A stretch of 64,000 nucleotides of DNA. It comes from Gari tellinella (Eukaryota; Mollusca; Bivalvia; Cardiida; Psammobiidae). The notes below the pieces were generated by a model. The model was not told where the DNA came from and did no database searches. It worked only from the letters and a program-made list of their open reading frames with translations. This document shows, one piece after another, positions 20,345 to 32,525 of this stretch (the stretch's first letter is position 1; every line of letters begins with the position of its first letter). The position numbers and the translations under genes were made by a program. The stretch covers positions 104,952,794 to 105,016,793 of the forward strand of contig OV277858.1 of the NCBI GenBank assembly GCA_922989275.2. The letters are read 5' to 3'.

Positions 20345-23300
20345 AAAAATAAATCTTGATTTTATGCATTTACGATATTGTGATTTTCTAATCTTTAGGA
20401 TGGTCTTTTCGAGACGTTTCTATTGATTAATATCAACATAAGCTGCGGTGCTGAAATGTGTGAAAAGCTGTTGGATTTCTTCAGTTTACTCACTCTAATC
20501 TGGAGCCCTGAAGTAATTACGGTGTTAGGGAGATCGGGTTTCAGAGGTTGTACTGTACACTTATAGAATACTGGTCCATCATATGTATGCCTTGAACTGA
20601 TTCTGTTATCAGGCTATTTCCAATTAGCCCCTGGATGAAACATCGCTCCCGTAAAACGCAACATCTAATCCTTGTAATCATGTGCTATTAAAACTGCCAC
20701 TTTTCAAATGTTTCTATGAACAAGGCATACACTCTAATTCCGATAATAATTTATTAATAAGTCATATCTATTTGCAGTTCTGATTGAAGTGAACAGTCTT
20801 ATAGTATTAACATATTAGATTATTGATTAAAACTTGATATCTGATCGTAATCATATTTTATTAATTACTTATATTATTATGTATTTTCACGTTTTGAATT
20901 AACATTTTAAAATATAATATAACAAATATTGACAAAATAACTAACTAAGAACATGTTATTTCGGACATTTCGATATTAATTAGTTTTATTGATTTTCATT
21001 TCTTAATAATTTAGCCATTGCACGAGAACCTATTAGATATTGCAAACCATATCAGACCGAAATCGAGCTCTTGCTTAAAATGCGACGTGTGTTATTTTTG
21101 GCAAGAAATTGGCTTTCTACTTTATAACCAATTCAGACACTGATATGAACACCTATTGGTAACACGTCTACGGTTATGAGTCTGATATTTTGCAATTTCA
21201 CTTAGTCTCGTATCGGCTCAATTTATGTTTTGTGTGTATTAAAGCGAATTAAATCATACGGATTTAACTATATTTCTTTTCTTTCAGAGCGAGCTAACGT
21301 AATACTGCAGGCACGATAAATGTAAATTTTAAATATATAGCTTTAGATATTCAAATATCCATAACAAGCGTATTTAGTCATTAAAGTATCATTCTTTCTA
21401 TTTCTTCTTTCTCAAATTGTTGATTTAATACATGTAAACTGTAAATTTTCATCTAAAACGATATGACAGTTCAATAACAAAGAATGTTGAAATTCAATTT
21501 GATGATGATCTTATGCTAACTTACCCTAGGCTCAAGGTCATAAAGTGTTTGAGTTGAGTCTGAGATCGTTCTCAAATATTTGATTGGGCAGATATGAGCA
21601 AAATGCTCACGTTAGACCAATCACATGCTGCTTGAGAACTATCTCAGACGTATACAGTAGCGTAATTGTTTTTCTTTCCGTATCAAAATACACTAATGGC
21701 AATACATACAGTTGTAGAAAGTGATTGCTGTTTTAACAAATGTTGAGGAATAATTTTAATCTTAATTTCGAACAGTTTTGTTTTGAATCTGACCAGACGC
21801 CATATTGGCGTATGGCATGTTCTAGAATTCATGACATATTTGCAGAGTTGTCTGGCTTAATAAACTGTAAGGTGGACACGTAATGCATTACTTCACTGAA
21901 TTAAAACGTGTTTGGCAGAAAAGAAAGACAATCACGGCCTCTATATTAAAACAATAACTATTCTGTGTCATTACATTTATCGTGTCTTTTTGTGTTAGCA
22001 TAGTTCTTTTGATATGAGTGTGAAAGTCACAAGAATGACGATTTAAATAATACTACTTATTTCACTACATGTTAACTATTTTCAATTTGATTTGGTACAT
22101 TATCACAATTTTACCTCTACGGGCTTTGTTAATATCACTTTACCCACGTTGCGTACAATTTATTGAACAAAGTTGATAAGTCCCAGATAAACACGTTGTA
22201 TATTTCGGTGAAATCAATATGCAATCAATACTCTATACAGTATCGGTTTTAATTCGTTTGATGCTGTGATGAGTTGAAATTTTCAATAACGGATATAATA
22301 ACCTAGATGATGTTGCGATCTGATACAGGATTTTGATTCAAATAACGAGAGGTCAAAACGCGATGAATCTTAAATAGTGCAACCAAATTGTATTCATATA
22401 CTTTCGCGATAAACAAGTATAATTGGGATAATGATCCAAATCAACTTGATCTAAAACAATATGTAGGTAGATCTTACCCTATCATTACAGTTATTTAAAC
22501 TTGCCTAAGTTGCTTTACATATTTCACTTCATTTTGTGACATCATCATACTGACGTATTAACCATCATATCATCACAGGTAATACTGAATTTGATTGGAC
22601 GGCGTTTATATCGAAAGGTACATTGCAGCCCGAGTATGTCTCCAACTGGTTTGCTGTTATATGATGTTATTGTAAATATATATACATTTAACCCTGTGTT
22701 ATGTCGACCATTCAATATAGATACATGCAAATCAAATGCTTAATGTAGAACGGAGGGAATGCGGAAATCCGCTAAAGGTGATTTCTGCATCCTTCTTTTC
22801 CATTTATCCTTACACCGTCCTAATATGGTTTGTTTTTCAAATTTCGAATAAGATAACCTAAATGAAAGCGCTTAGTGTAAAATATTGGCCTAACCGCATG
22901 TAACTTTTACTGAATAGTCGCATAACATAGATTTAGTAGTACGGTCCGTTTCATCAACATTTTTACATCCAGTATTGCCTTAAAGCAACAACACAGTCTC
23001 ACTTTAGTAACCACCTGGAGGAAGGCTTTTAAATATTGTAAAACAGAGTTTGAAGTTTCAGCAGGGTGAAAGTAAAACATAACGATTCTACAGAATATTC
23101 TGTTTTCCTTCCATACTGAATAATCAAATTACATGCATTTAACACTAAAATAGTATTTTTTTTAATTAAAAGTATTCTTCGATTTAATTGTGTTCTCTTT
23201 ACTCAGACATGGTTTTGAAGCGGACCCTATATTTAAATGTATATTCCCGATGAAATTCTTGCAGTTACAAAGAAGAATTCATGCTTGTATATAGAAACAG

Positions 23301-23440
23301 TGTTTGTTTGTAGTAAGTCCGTTTCCTCCCAAATATCTACACTTTAGAATTTTCAGAATATTACCCCGACTTGACCTAGTTACCCAACTGATCCTCAGCG
23401 ACACGTAAGCTTACCCTTTAGTTTACAAACAGTACACTTG
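20345..23440. other. Long AT-rich intron interior, mostly unannotated
   Basis: Apart from palindrome F at 21531 and a decayed core 2 fragment at about 23050-23130, no elements or exons were seen. The linker exon predicted by the phase mismatch between exons 8 and 9 must lie somewhere between 18918 and 26202. Confidence 0.5.
21531..21650. repeat. Palindromic repeat family F, copy 1
   Basis: GAGTTGAGTCTGAGATCGTT and its inverse around an ATTTGATTGG...CCAATCA stem. Confidence 0.7.
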
Positions 23441-23446
23441 TAAATA

Positions 23447-23632
23447 CAGTCGAAACTCGATACTTCGAACTTGCTTAATTCCAACTTACCAATATTTCAT
23501 AAGTTAAATTTTGAAAACGCGATCTCGCTAAATTCGAGCATACCCGTATTTCAAAGTTTAAACGTGGCTAAGCCACCTTTTATCTTTAAAACTATTGGTA
23601 TGTTCGAACTAGCGCGAGTTAGTACGTCTGTA
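23447..23632. mobile_element. Pogo/Tigger-like MITE (family K), copy 1
   Basis: CAGTCGAAACTCGATACTTC start; the inverse half GTTCGAACTAGCGCGAGTTA is decayed at the end. Confidence 0.6.
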
Positions 23633-24561
23633 TAAATATTGCATACCCAGCTCAGAGGGTTTTTGAAGCTTTCTGATCAGGATCTGCTTTGATTGTCATT
23701 TTGCAATATTTTGTTAAACATATTTGAATAATAACATGTTTACTACACTTGCAGTACGTTTCAGGGTTGTATAGGTTAATTTCTTTCCTCAGTAAAATGT
23801 TGTAGATCATTCCAGTGCGTGTACATTCGTAAACCCATATTGCTTTTGCATCAGCCACGATTACTCCTAGAACTTCCTCAGCACTGTCCTATAGCTATTT
23901 CCATTTTCCTTTTGCTGGTTTCAGTTTGACCCATGTTAAACTATAATATTATTAGTAGTAGTACTTAAGCAATTTTAAAATATGTACATCTTTGTTTATT
24001 ATAATAAGTTTATTTGATTTAGATAACATTAATGAGAAATAAGTTAAGTAGTAAAAAGTGTATTTACTTAGGATATAAAGCATACGTAGATAACTAACTT
24101 CAAACTTTTCATTTCATACGAATACTCTTGATAAAGTTTAGTTGAAGTATTGCTTGTAGTTTAACCATTTTATAATAAAAAATGTATTTTATGAATGTAC
24201 ACATTTAGACCATTATCACGGAAATATCGTTTCTTACTTCTTCACTATCTTGCTTAAGCGTTGGTGCTTGTCATCCTGTACCCTAACGGCGGTTTAAAGT
24301 AAAGCATTTAGTCTTTTACGGGGTTTTATATTCAGACTACTTTAATCAATCACATGACTCAAACACTACAAATTTGTGACGGAAGATATTAGATAATATG
24401 AAATTAACTTTTGCATATTGTTTTGTATATATCTTAATATATCATTCGAAGTCATAAACTAGTATATCTTTGTTATATGCATAAATGCATTTTGGTAAGA
24501 CATCAAATATGGAGATGGTAAAGTATCTGTCCTTTTAATTCTATTTGCTCGTGTTTATTGC

Positions 24562-24809
24562 ACAGCAGAGAAAACGTCATTCTTTCGCTATAAACGCGTT
24601 TATGCACAACCGATGTTGGCCTTTGCAAACATATCCGAGCCTAGTAAGACGCCGGGTATCCGGGCGTCTGACAAGGCTCGATACTGTTTGCATCTCAGAT
24701 TTAAATGTATCGTCAAATTTTTAAAAGATCTGTAATGTTTACGATTTACAGCAATGTGTTTGTATTTCGTTTGTTTTCAACAGGAAAGAATAACGTATTC
24801 TCTACACTG
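24562..24809. mobile_element. MITE family A, diverged
   Basis: CAGCAGAGAAAACGTCATTC start and core GAGCCTAGTAAGACGCCGGG. The inverted end has a small change (TCTCTACACTG). Confidence 0.65.
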
Positions 24810-24922
24810 TTATATATGCATATTGTTTAAATAAAAATACATATAGCTCACTTAATACGAGAGTCGATGTTGTGCAAAACTAAGAGCACCTAACATATCA
24901 GCACACCTAATATCGGAATATG

Positions 24923-25066
24923 GTCCAAGGTAATAAAGCTTTTCAGTTGAGTCTAACGTCGTTCTCAAACATTTGATTGGTCAGATTTGAGCCTGGGCTC
25001 AAATCTGACCAATCAAATGCTTGAGAACACACTCAGACTCAGCTCAAACGCTTTATCACCTTGGAC
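24923..25066. repeat. Palindromic repeat family F, near-perfect copy
   Basis: The stem is TCAAACATTTGATTGGTCAG with turn TTTGAGCCTGGGCTCAAA, flanked by AAAGC..TTGAGT arms and CCAAGGT ends. Confidence 0.85.
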
Positions 25067-25292
25067 GCTACTCGTACACTTTAGCATACTCTTAACAGTG
25101 ACAGTGTTGTAAAGTTGAAATCACGTTTAATATTGTAGCATTTTGATGTGTTGTTATAAATAAGAGAGTCATCTAAAGGTAAGCTGAAATGATTTCCTTG
25201 TCAAATATTTATTGGAATTACAGAGGAGAACGCGTTTTGAAGTTAACATTTATCCTGCCGATAGTGACTCTACTAGTATTTATAAACAGTCC

Positions 25293-25490
25293 GGGGCCCG
25301 TCTTACGAAACGTCGTACGACAAAACCGATCGTAAGTAAAAACTTTAAAATTAAAAGTAATTTTCTATTCAAGACGATTCCAAAGAAGTGTCACAACAAA
25401 TTATTAGATTGAGAAATAAATAATAATTCAGTATTTTAGAATCTGACTTACGACGATATTTGTCGTACGACGTTTCGTAAGACGGACCCC
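25293..25490. mobile_element. MITE family H, intact
   Basis: Inverted ends GGGGCCCGTCTTACGAAACG with TCGTACGAC, about 30 bp with few mismatches. Confidence 0.85.
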
Positions 25491-25628
25491 TTGATCTTAA
25501 CTGTTCGACACTCGTCTTTACGTTTCTTTTAACATTGTATATACGGGTGCTTATAGATCTATTTGATTATTTGGTTTAACAACATATATATCTTGTCCCA
25601 AACAATTTAGGTATAAAATAAAAGTTCG

Positions 25629-25703
25629 AGTCGGTTGTGTAATCCAGATCTCAGTCACGAGAGGCGTAGCCTCGAGTGTGATCTGGAATACACAACGAAC
25701 TGA
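25629..25703. repeat. Palindrome
   Basis: TCGGTTGTGTAATCCAGATC pairs with GATCTGGAATACACAACGA; turn GAGGCGTAGCCTC. Confidence 0.75.
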
Positions 25704-26202
25704 TACACACTGGTGATAGAACTATTCCGTTTTCATTAGTATAATTTTGCTTTTTTCCGTCCATAGGCAAAGCCTAAATACATATTAAAATATATTTATC
25801 TGAATTGAATATTTTTGCAGACGACAATTTCGAAGTAGAAGGTTAGGATAAGAGTTTAAACATGAAATAAAAACAGCTATTTGATTACAACTGCACTATG
25901 TTCTTCGCCGAATTCCATAACTGTTTATATCATAGATATAGACAAAACTATATTAAGCGACATTTCATTGGTAAATATTTGATCTAGTAAATGCCCTTTT
26001 AAACAGTAAAGATGTTTATATGTTTCATTTGTAACGTGAGTTCAAATTGTACCATTAACCATGATTTCTAGAGTTTGTAATTATTTGGTTTGGTCATTTG
26101 TTTCGGCCAGTTCAATTAAGCACGAAAACGTATTTATACTTTCTATGAAATCTAATTAATTTTAAAGTGTTCTGACCTTGACTATTTCTCTGTTTGTGAT
26201 AG

Positions 26203-26338
26203 AAGTAGAGGTAGTCGAAGCGGAAGAATCTCCCAGCTTTCCTGAAGGTTTACCAGATAAGTTAACACCTCCTGAAAATGCAGAAAATGTGGCCTTGACG
26301 TGTAAACTGCAGGGAAACCCCCTTCCAAGAGTTGCATG
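26203..26338 (+). CDS. Ig gene exon 9: Ig5 N-terminal half
   Basis: The exon follows TTTGTGATAG. It has an acidic start (VEVVEAEESPSF) and then NVALTCKLQGNPLPRVAW, with the B-strand Cys and C-strand Trp, split TG|GTGAGT. Its length (136 nt) equals that of exon 5. Phase 1 at entry conflicts with phase 2 at the end of exon 8. Confidence 0.85.
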
Positions 26339-26363
26339 GTGAGTGAATACTTAACTCGTTTAG

Positions 26364-26540
26364 CCCTAGCGACGCAAATATGCGCCCTTTAACAAAAGTG
26401 TACCTGCGGAGGGTACATTTGTCCAATGAAAACAATGAAGTCTCTAGTTAGAAGGCTCCTGTAGGAGCCCTCTAATCAGAGACTTCACTGTTTGTCATTT
26501 TGTAATATATTGTAACAATCAACCCTAAATAGTCTAAAAT
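26364..26540. repeat. Repeat with a third hairpin core (family E)
   Basis: AGCCCTAGCGACGCAAATAT start. Hairpin GAAGTCTCTAGTTAGAAGGC / CTCCTGTAGGAG / inverse. Related hairpins lie at 37690-37760 and 52675-52735. Confidence 0.6.
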
Positions 26541-27330
26541 GGAACAGCCTTTGTTGTAAACTGGATTCATACATGGGAAGTTTCAGGGGATAATGAGTTA
26601 AGAAAATGCGTTGATGTTCACGTGTAACGACACTAAACGCAAACACAACACATTTAATTGAATGAAATATAGCAAATGACAGATGTATCATAATTCTCAG
26701 GATTTATTCAATGCCAAGCATTTTTCTAAATGCTGTTTACACACTTATTTTTGTATCCGTATAAAATTACAACATCATTAAACAATAGCTGGACAGCGTA
26801 ATCCACACATTTATCCTTGAAACACCAAATAAAGGAATCTTTAGTTGTTTTTAACACGGTAATCGGGCGAAATCATTGGATAATTTCACCACACCTCACC
26901 AACGAAAATTGACGTCATGTCGGTTTGAAATTGATGGCGGTGGTGATGTACATGTAGTAATGCCCACAATACCAAACGTCATAGGAGGGATTGACTTCAT
27001 TTCTCGTTTTCTATTTTTCTTTGACAATTTTCTGTGTACAAAATGTTATTGCAAGGTATATTATGAATAAAATTAGCAAATTCTTTGGATTTATATAAGA
27101 TTAATAACCAAAATATAAAATATTGTTATATGGATGTATAAAACAAAACATTGGTGTCAGTTTAGTATGGAACCGCTTTGCGTCGCGAGTTTTAAAAGTG
27201 TGACCAAGTTTTGTTGTCATTAACTGACCTAACTCTTATTTAAAAATAAAACGGAACTCCGGATAAGTTCGATACATATTAGTTGTTCAGTGTTCAGTGC
27301 CCAAACTCTAGTCTAGTTGTCCCTCTGTAG

Positions 27331-27515
27331 GTTTAAGGACGGCAAGGTTATTGACCAGAATTCCGAGGGCGTTAGTATATCGCTTGACATGGAAGTCAGA
27401 AACGCCGTACTCATCATTAAGAAGCTGACGGCGAAAGAGACAGGAAAATACACGTGCGTAGCTTATTCCGAAAGCGGAGGACATGCCAGTACTACGACTG
27501 AAGTGAAGTTTAAAG
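27331..27515 (+). CDS. Ig gene exon 10: Ig5 C-terminal half
   Basis: The acceptor is CCCTCTGTAG. The exon completes Trp (WFKDGKVIDQNSEG), then reads AVLIIKKLTAKETGKYTCVA and a TTTEVKFK tail. The donor TAAAG|GTAGTA leaves phase 1. At 185 nt it has the same size as exon 2, supporting common descent of the odd-numbered domains. Confidence 0.87.
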
Positions 27516-27955
27516 GTAGTAATTCAAACATTTAAAGTTAATTCAAAGACAGTAATATGACAGCACATAGCAAACATTTCTAATTGTACATATTCATGGA
27601 TGTATTACGTCGAACTATTTCTTGAGTGGAGGAGTAAACTAAAGGAGTACAAATGCGAATTTATTGGGAAATTGGTTAATAGCTATTCTGTAAAGAGACG
27701 TTAAACCAACCATCCAAAAGAAGGCTTGTTTTGGTGTTTGCAAAAGTAATAACAGTGCTCACTCCCTACAACTGTCCTCAGAACAAGGATTCCCTCCTTT
27801 CTGTTTTACATTGCTTTAACTATTCTTTTTGAGAGTGGTCGTAACAGAAGAATTGACATTGTCGCGAACTTTCCGTCTGGGAGTTGCAAAAAGGCATTAT
27901 ATAAATATCGTACTCCACTATTAAAATACACCTGTGCTATTATCCCATTCAAAAA

Positions 27956-28093
27956 CGCTCCATTATTTTTCAGGAATGGAGCGTTCGGAACAATAGGTCT
28001 CCATTACTTTTCCCTACACAAGTGTGTAATAGTTACACATTTGTGTTGGAAAAAGTAATGGAGACTTATTGTTCCGAACGATCCATTCCTGAA
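27956..28093. repeat. Palindromic repeat family I, copy 1
   Basis: GTTCGGAACAATAGGTCTCC pairs with the inverse near 28050-28080; turn ACACAAGTGTGTAATAGTTA. Outer CTCCATT..TTCAGGAATGGAG. Confidence 0.78.
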
Positions 28094-28095
28094 TA

Positions 28096-28355
28096 CAGTG
28101 GAGAATGCGTTATTCTTTCCCCATAAACGCGTTTACGTTAAAACTAGTATTTCCATTGCAATTAGTTTGGAGCCAAATCAGACGCCGGGTAACACGGCGT
28201 CTGAACCCGGCGTCTGATCAGGCTCCAAACTGTTTGCCACTCAGATTAAAACGGATACTCAGAATTGTCAAAAAGTTGTAATTTTATCTTTTTTACTGCA
28301 ATTCGTTTGCGATTGGTGTGCGTTTAAACGGGAAAGAATAACGTATTCTCCCCTG
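28096..28355. mobile_element. MITE family A copy beside palindrome I1
   Basis: It starts at the TA after CCATTCCTGAA. The core has an internal repeat of CGGCGTCTGA. Right end GTATTCTCCCCTG. Confidence 0.75.
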
Positions 28356-28559
28356 TTAAAATCGACCACTGACCGAAGATGCCGGGTGATCTTTTAAGAG
28401 AGATTGCCGCTAAACGCATGACAGAAATAAAACAGAAGGCTCCTGTATGAACATTCTGTATTACTTTTGTCCTGCATTAAGCCGCAACCTGCAATGAAAA
28501 CTACAAATACATATATGTCGATTTTTAGTGGTAGCTGAAGACAGGTTTGACTGTGCATA

Positions 28560-28745
28560 CAGTAAAAACCTCCCTATTACATGTACTACAACTAATTCTT
28601 TGTTTACTATTTGGTTTTCTAAGACCGGTGACTAGATCCATTCAAGGAAAGTGAAAGTAACACAGAACATTCATTTTGAAGCTTTCTGTTTTACCTACAT
28701 CTTCCTTTACCTGTCACTTGTACTTTATTCGCCTTCAGCAAGCTG
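28560..28745. mobile_element. MITE family D, decayed right end
   Basis: CAGTAAAAACCTCCCTATTA start. The core is diverged. Confidence 0.5.
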
Positions 28746-29035
28746 CAAACGACTAGACACTTCAAGCGAATACCCTTACAAAAAGCTTGGAATGTAATAA
28801 AAGGCCAACAACTTCGGCGTCTTAACAGAATCCAATCCATTTAACATCAGATTATAATAAATTTGCAAACAGCTTGGATCCAGCCCTGGCACCAAATACG
28901 TCGATGTCTCATGTGGGTCCGTACTGGTTTACACTTGATTAAAAGATCTATATCCTCAAGTATACGTGTAACTGATATTGGTTAGCTTTCAAAGTGAAGC
29001 AGACGATAACTTTAGCAGACACTACTGGCTTTGAT

Positions 29036-29240
29036 ATACAATTAAACCTCTCTATTACGACCACTAAACTAGGTTATTTTATTTTTTTGTGTTTAAGGCA
29101 GGTGGCTGCTTAAAGTAAGGTTGATGTAAAATAGGAAGCACCGTTTGAAGCTTTCTGTTTTACTTTCATCTTTCTTTAAGCCCCACCTGGCTTTCATACT
29201 ATCAATTAGCCTTTTGTTTCGTGATAGAATGGGTTTACTG
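29036..29240. mobile_element. MITE family D, diverged
   Basis: AATTAAACCTCTCTATTACG start; AATGGGTTTACTG end. Confidence 0.6.
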
Positions 29241-29807
29241 TATAAATTGCTCAAATGGTGTCTGGTATGGGTTGTAACCCGTACTTACAATTGTGACCAT
29301 AATAACATGAGCAGACGCCTTAGATCCAGACCAGATGCCGGCTAAGTCGACGACGGATCCGGATCTAAGATGTTTGACTAATGTTACTTAGAAGATATTT
29401 TCAAAAGCTGCTAAATATACACTCATACACAAGTATAAGTCCCATTCGAAAGAAAGAAAATCCAGATAATGAAATAAATCCAACGTTTTCAAATATTTTC
29501 CTGGTGTCATATTAACACAGATTGAGAATAGCCAGAGAGGTTCTGGTCAGCCATTGTCTACGGTGATTTTACACAAAATGACCAGTTAAAACACTGTACA
29601 CAGTCATTGTACACGACATTCTTTAAGGAATGGAGAGTTATTTCTAATTGCTAGAATTTCTTGAAAAAAGCATGCTCATCAACATGAGTATCACTAACAG
29701 TGCAATTACACAATATTTAGCTGAGGGTACAAGTGGGAATACATTTGTTATTTAACAATACTAAATTCATGTTAGGTGTATTTTAAGTGGTAGAATAAAC
29801 TCGTATC

Positions 29808-29888
29808 TCTCCATTCCTGAAAAATAATGCAGACTCGGCCCCTTCGGGGCCTCGTCTCCATTATTTTTCAGGAATGGAGAGATACTCG
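29808..29888. repeat. Palindromic repeat family I, copy 2
   Basis: CTCCATTCCTGAAAAATAAT and its inverse; turn CGGCCCCTTCGGGGCC. Confidence 0.8.
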
Positions 29889-30152
29889 TCCATTCTCCCT
29901 AACGTGAAATATCGTTTTTGGGTTCCGGTCTAACATGTTCGATCACAAGCGCTGCATGTGTTTGCAATTGTCATGTGATAAATAGAATATTATATTCGTG
30001 CTCATTACTTATCATGTTTAATTAACTCGTTTGCTAAAATTAAGATGATGCTCGTCAATGCTCGTGTCATGTTAGTTTAGTCGACTCGTTAATTCGAAAT
30101 AATAAATAATGAGCACTCAGATACGATCGTCTATATATTTATTCGGCTTAAG

Positions 30153-30364
30153 GTACTGATGAAACAGAAGATGCAAAACTTGAAGTCGGTGAGTCTGATG
30201 CGAAGTCATTGCCAGAGTTCAAAGTTAAACTGGAAGATACAAATGCATCCGTTGGATCAAAGTTAAAACTTGAGGTTGTCACCAATGGTTTTCCAATGCC
30301 CAATGTACAGTGGTTCAAGAACGACCAAGAAATCAAGCCCAACGTGGAGCGATTCACATTTGAG
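30153..30364 (+). CDS. Ig gene exon 11: linker and first part of Ig6
   Basis: The exon enters in phase 1 after TTCGGCTTAAG with an acidic linker (TDETEDAKLEVGESD). KLKLEVVTNGFPMPNVQWFK follows, with Val at the B-strand Cys position. It ends in phase 0 at TTTGAG|GTATGC after ERFTFE, the same kind of break as exon 3. Confidence 0.83.
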
Positions 30365-30575
30365 GTATGCTGGTACATGGGAAAGGATTTCTCACATAAC
30401 AACCCCTGTTTTCAATAGCGATCAATTTGTCGACGACGTCACTCTAACGTCACTATTTATACAGGCGTAATTACGTCACCTGGTTTCCGAAACAGGTATA
30501 TTGCTTTGAAAGAACATAGCTAAATCTCGTTGGTTATGTGAGAAAAAGAATATGTCACTCGTCGATATTTTACAA

Positions 30576-30669
30576 GCTGATCTCAACCTCGTCTAGAATA
30601 GAAACAGTAGTTAGCTCGCCGAGGCTCGCTTAAAAACATTTCAATTCTAAAGTCGGTTGAGATCAGCTG
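30576..30669. repeat. Palindrome
   Basis: AGCTGATCTCAACCTCGTCT and its inverse GGTTGAGATCAGCT; turn AGCTCGCCGAGGCTCGCT. Confidence 0.7.
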
Positions 30670-30734
30670 TTCTCCAGTATCGACTCATGACCAATCCCAT
30701 ATAGTCCTTAAATATGTTTTTATACCACAAAAAT

Positions 30735-30886
30735 GGTTATTTGCAGACAGCTGGATCTTGGTCAGACGCCGCATAAACTGTTTGGTACCTAATTGTATAT
30801 TTCAAATACCTAAATATTAATTAGAGAAATAAAAGCAGACAGCAGTTTTTTAAAAGCTGATGATGTTATGGCAGTAAAGGGTTACA
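30735..30886. mobile_element. MITE family C, deleted core
   Basis: AGCTGGATCTTGGTCAGACG, then a jump to AAACTGTTTGGTACCTAATT. End GGCAGTAAAGGG-TTAC. Confidence 0.55.
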
Positions 30887-30960
30887 CCGCTGCGACTTTA
30901 ATGAGCATTACATGTACGTATATACTATGTGTCACAATAGTGATATAATATGATATTATA

Positions 30961-31186
30961 CAGTGTAAAAAACGCTATATCTTCCCTTTTAAACACAAAC
31001 GAAACGCTATGCAAAATGTATAAAAATATATTTTGACATTTTTCATGATTTATTTTAATATAAGTTACAACATTTATGGAGCCTAATCAGACGCCGGGTT
31101 ACCCAAACTGACCCAACTGTTTGCAGTGGAAAATATATTTTTAGCGTAAATGCATCTATTGGGAAAGAATAACGTCTTCCCCACTG
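30961..31186. mobile_element. MITE family A, diverged
   Basis: GCGTAAATGCATCTATTGGG and AACGTCTTCCCCACTG are retained. The core is reduced. Confidence 0.6.
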
Positions 31187-31413
31187 TACCAATTTGGCAG
31201 TCATGTACAATGTTTTCTACACAAATGTCATTCGTATTTGTTGTTATTCATTTTTCCTTTGAGAAAGAACTGGGGTCTTACTTTTGTTTTAGACGTTCTT
31301 CTTCTCCTTTAACAAACAAAAAGGAAGCATAATTTGTAGAAAAGTTACCAAACTGTTTCGTATCAATATTTCTTCCTAATCTGAACCAAAACATTTTGCA
31401 AAGTCGATTACGG

Positions 31414-31556
31414 GTCCAAGGTTATAAAGCTTTTCAAATGAGTCTAAACTCGTTCCCAAGCATTTGATAGGTCAGATTTGAGCCTTTGCTCAAATCTGAC
31501 CAATCAAATGCTTGGGAACACAAGCAGACTCAACTAAAACGCTTTATAACCTCGGA
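31414..31556. repeat. Palindromic repeat family F, copy 3
   Basis: Turn GATTTGAGCCTTTGCTCAAA; outer AAGGTTATAAAGC / GCTTTATAACCT. Confidence 0.85.
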
Positions 31557-31858
31557 GCCTGTTGCATATTACGATAAAAAGGTTAATTCGAACAAAACGC
31601 ATTATCGATGCATACAGGTGTAGAAGGAAACTAACCATTTTGAGTGCTGACGATTTATCTTAATGTCAAAACAGATTAAAGCGACTTCCTATCTATGTCT
31701 AGAGTGTTAGCCATGGAAATCCTTCCAAACTATATTGGAAACTAAATCAAACGGGAAGAAAGAACTCTTTTATTTTCAAAGTATATAACGTCACAAAATA
31801 TACTACAAATATATTGGCATGCTTTTCCTCATGATCGATGTTGTTGAATGTTATTTAG

Positions 31859-31985
31859 AACACGAAGGAGGGTGCCCATGCTCTAGTGATAGCGAGTGTG
31901 CACGTGTCTGATTCAGACTGTTACAAGTGTGTGGCTATCAACGAGTGTGGTATGGTGTCTACATGTGCACACGTCACAGTACAGG
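31859..31985 (+). CDS. Ig gene exon 12: Ig6 C-terminal half
   Basis: The exon starts in phase 0 after TTATTTAG with NTKEGAHALVIASVHVSDSD and continues with CYKCVAINECGMVSTCAHV. It is Cys-rich around the F and G strands. The donor CAGG|GTAAGA leaves phase 1. A family C MITE starts 25 nt downstream. Confidence 0.82.
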
Positions 31986-32010
31986 GTAAGAAACAAATCA
32001 TTGGCTTTAA

Positions 32011-32217
32011 CACATTCACTGCCTTACCCCGAGTACGGTAGCTATTTGCAAACATTTTGGACCCTGATCAGACACCGCGTAACGCGGCGTCTGATCAAGA
32101 TCCAAAATGATTGACACTCATTTCGATATTTCTTAACTCAAATTGCCTAAAATTTAAATTTGAGCAACAAAATCAGACATTTATTTAAAATTGATGACGT
32201 CATAGCAATTAAAGGGT
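32011..32217. mobile_element. MITE family C, just after exon 12
   Basis: Core TTTTGGACCCTGATCAGACA; the ends are changed (CACATTCACTGCC / GCAATTAAAGGG). Confidence 0.75.
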
Positions 32218-32392
32218 TACACTTAGTCCTTTGTTGACCACGAATATTGACTGATACCAGAGTCAGTTTTGGTCCAAATAATACCCGAACTATTTCATAT
32301 ACCGGTACGATATTCGAAATAGCAAATAACGCGTTTATTTGAAAACTATAACGTTTTCTCCATTTAATAGTTTTCGTTTTCTGTTATTACAG

Positions 32393-32525
32393 AGGAGTGT
32401 GTGGTTTTGGGAGACCACGTGGAGAGACCGACGTTTAAAGAACCTCTACACAGCGTCACCTCTATCCTGGGAGAAGATGTGGTGTTCAAATGTATAGCCA
32501 ACGGGACGCCGCTTACATTTACATG
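32393..32525 (+). CDS. Ig gene exon 13: Ig7 N-terminal half
   Basis: The acceptor is CTGTTATTACAG. The frame reads a linker, then ERPTFKEPLHSVTSILGEDV, then VFKCIANGTPLTFTW, split TG|GTAATG. The last 50 or so nucleotides and the donor are repeated in tandem downstream (32576-32999). Exon 14 fits this copy in phase, so the first copy is taken as the functional exon end. Confidence 0.83.
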
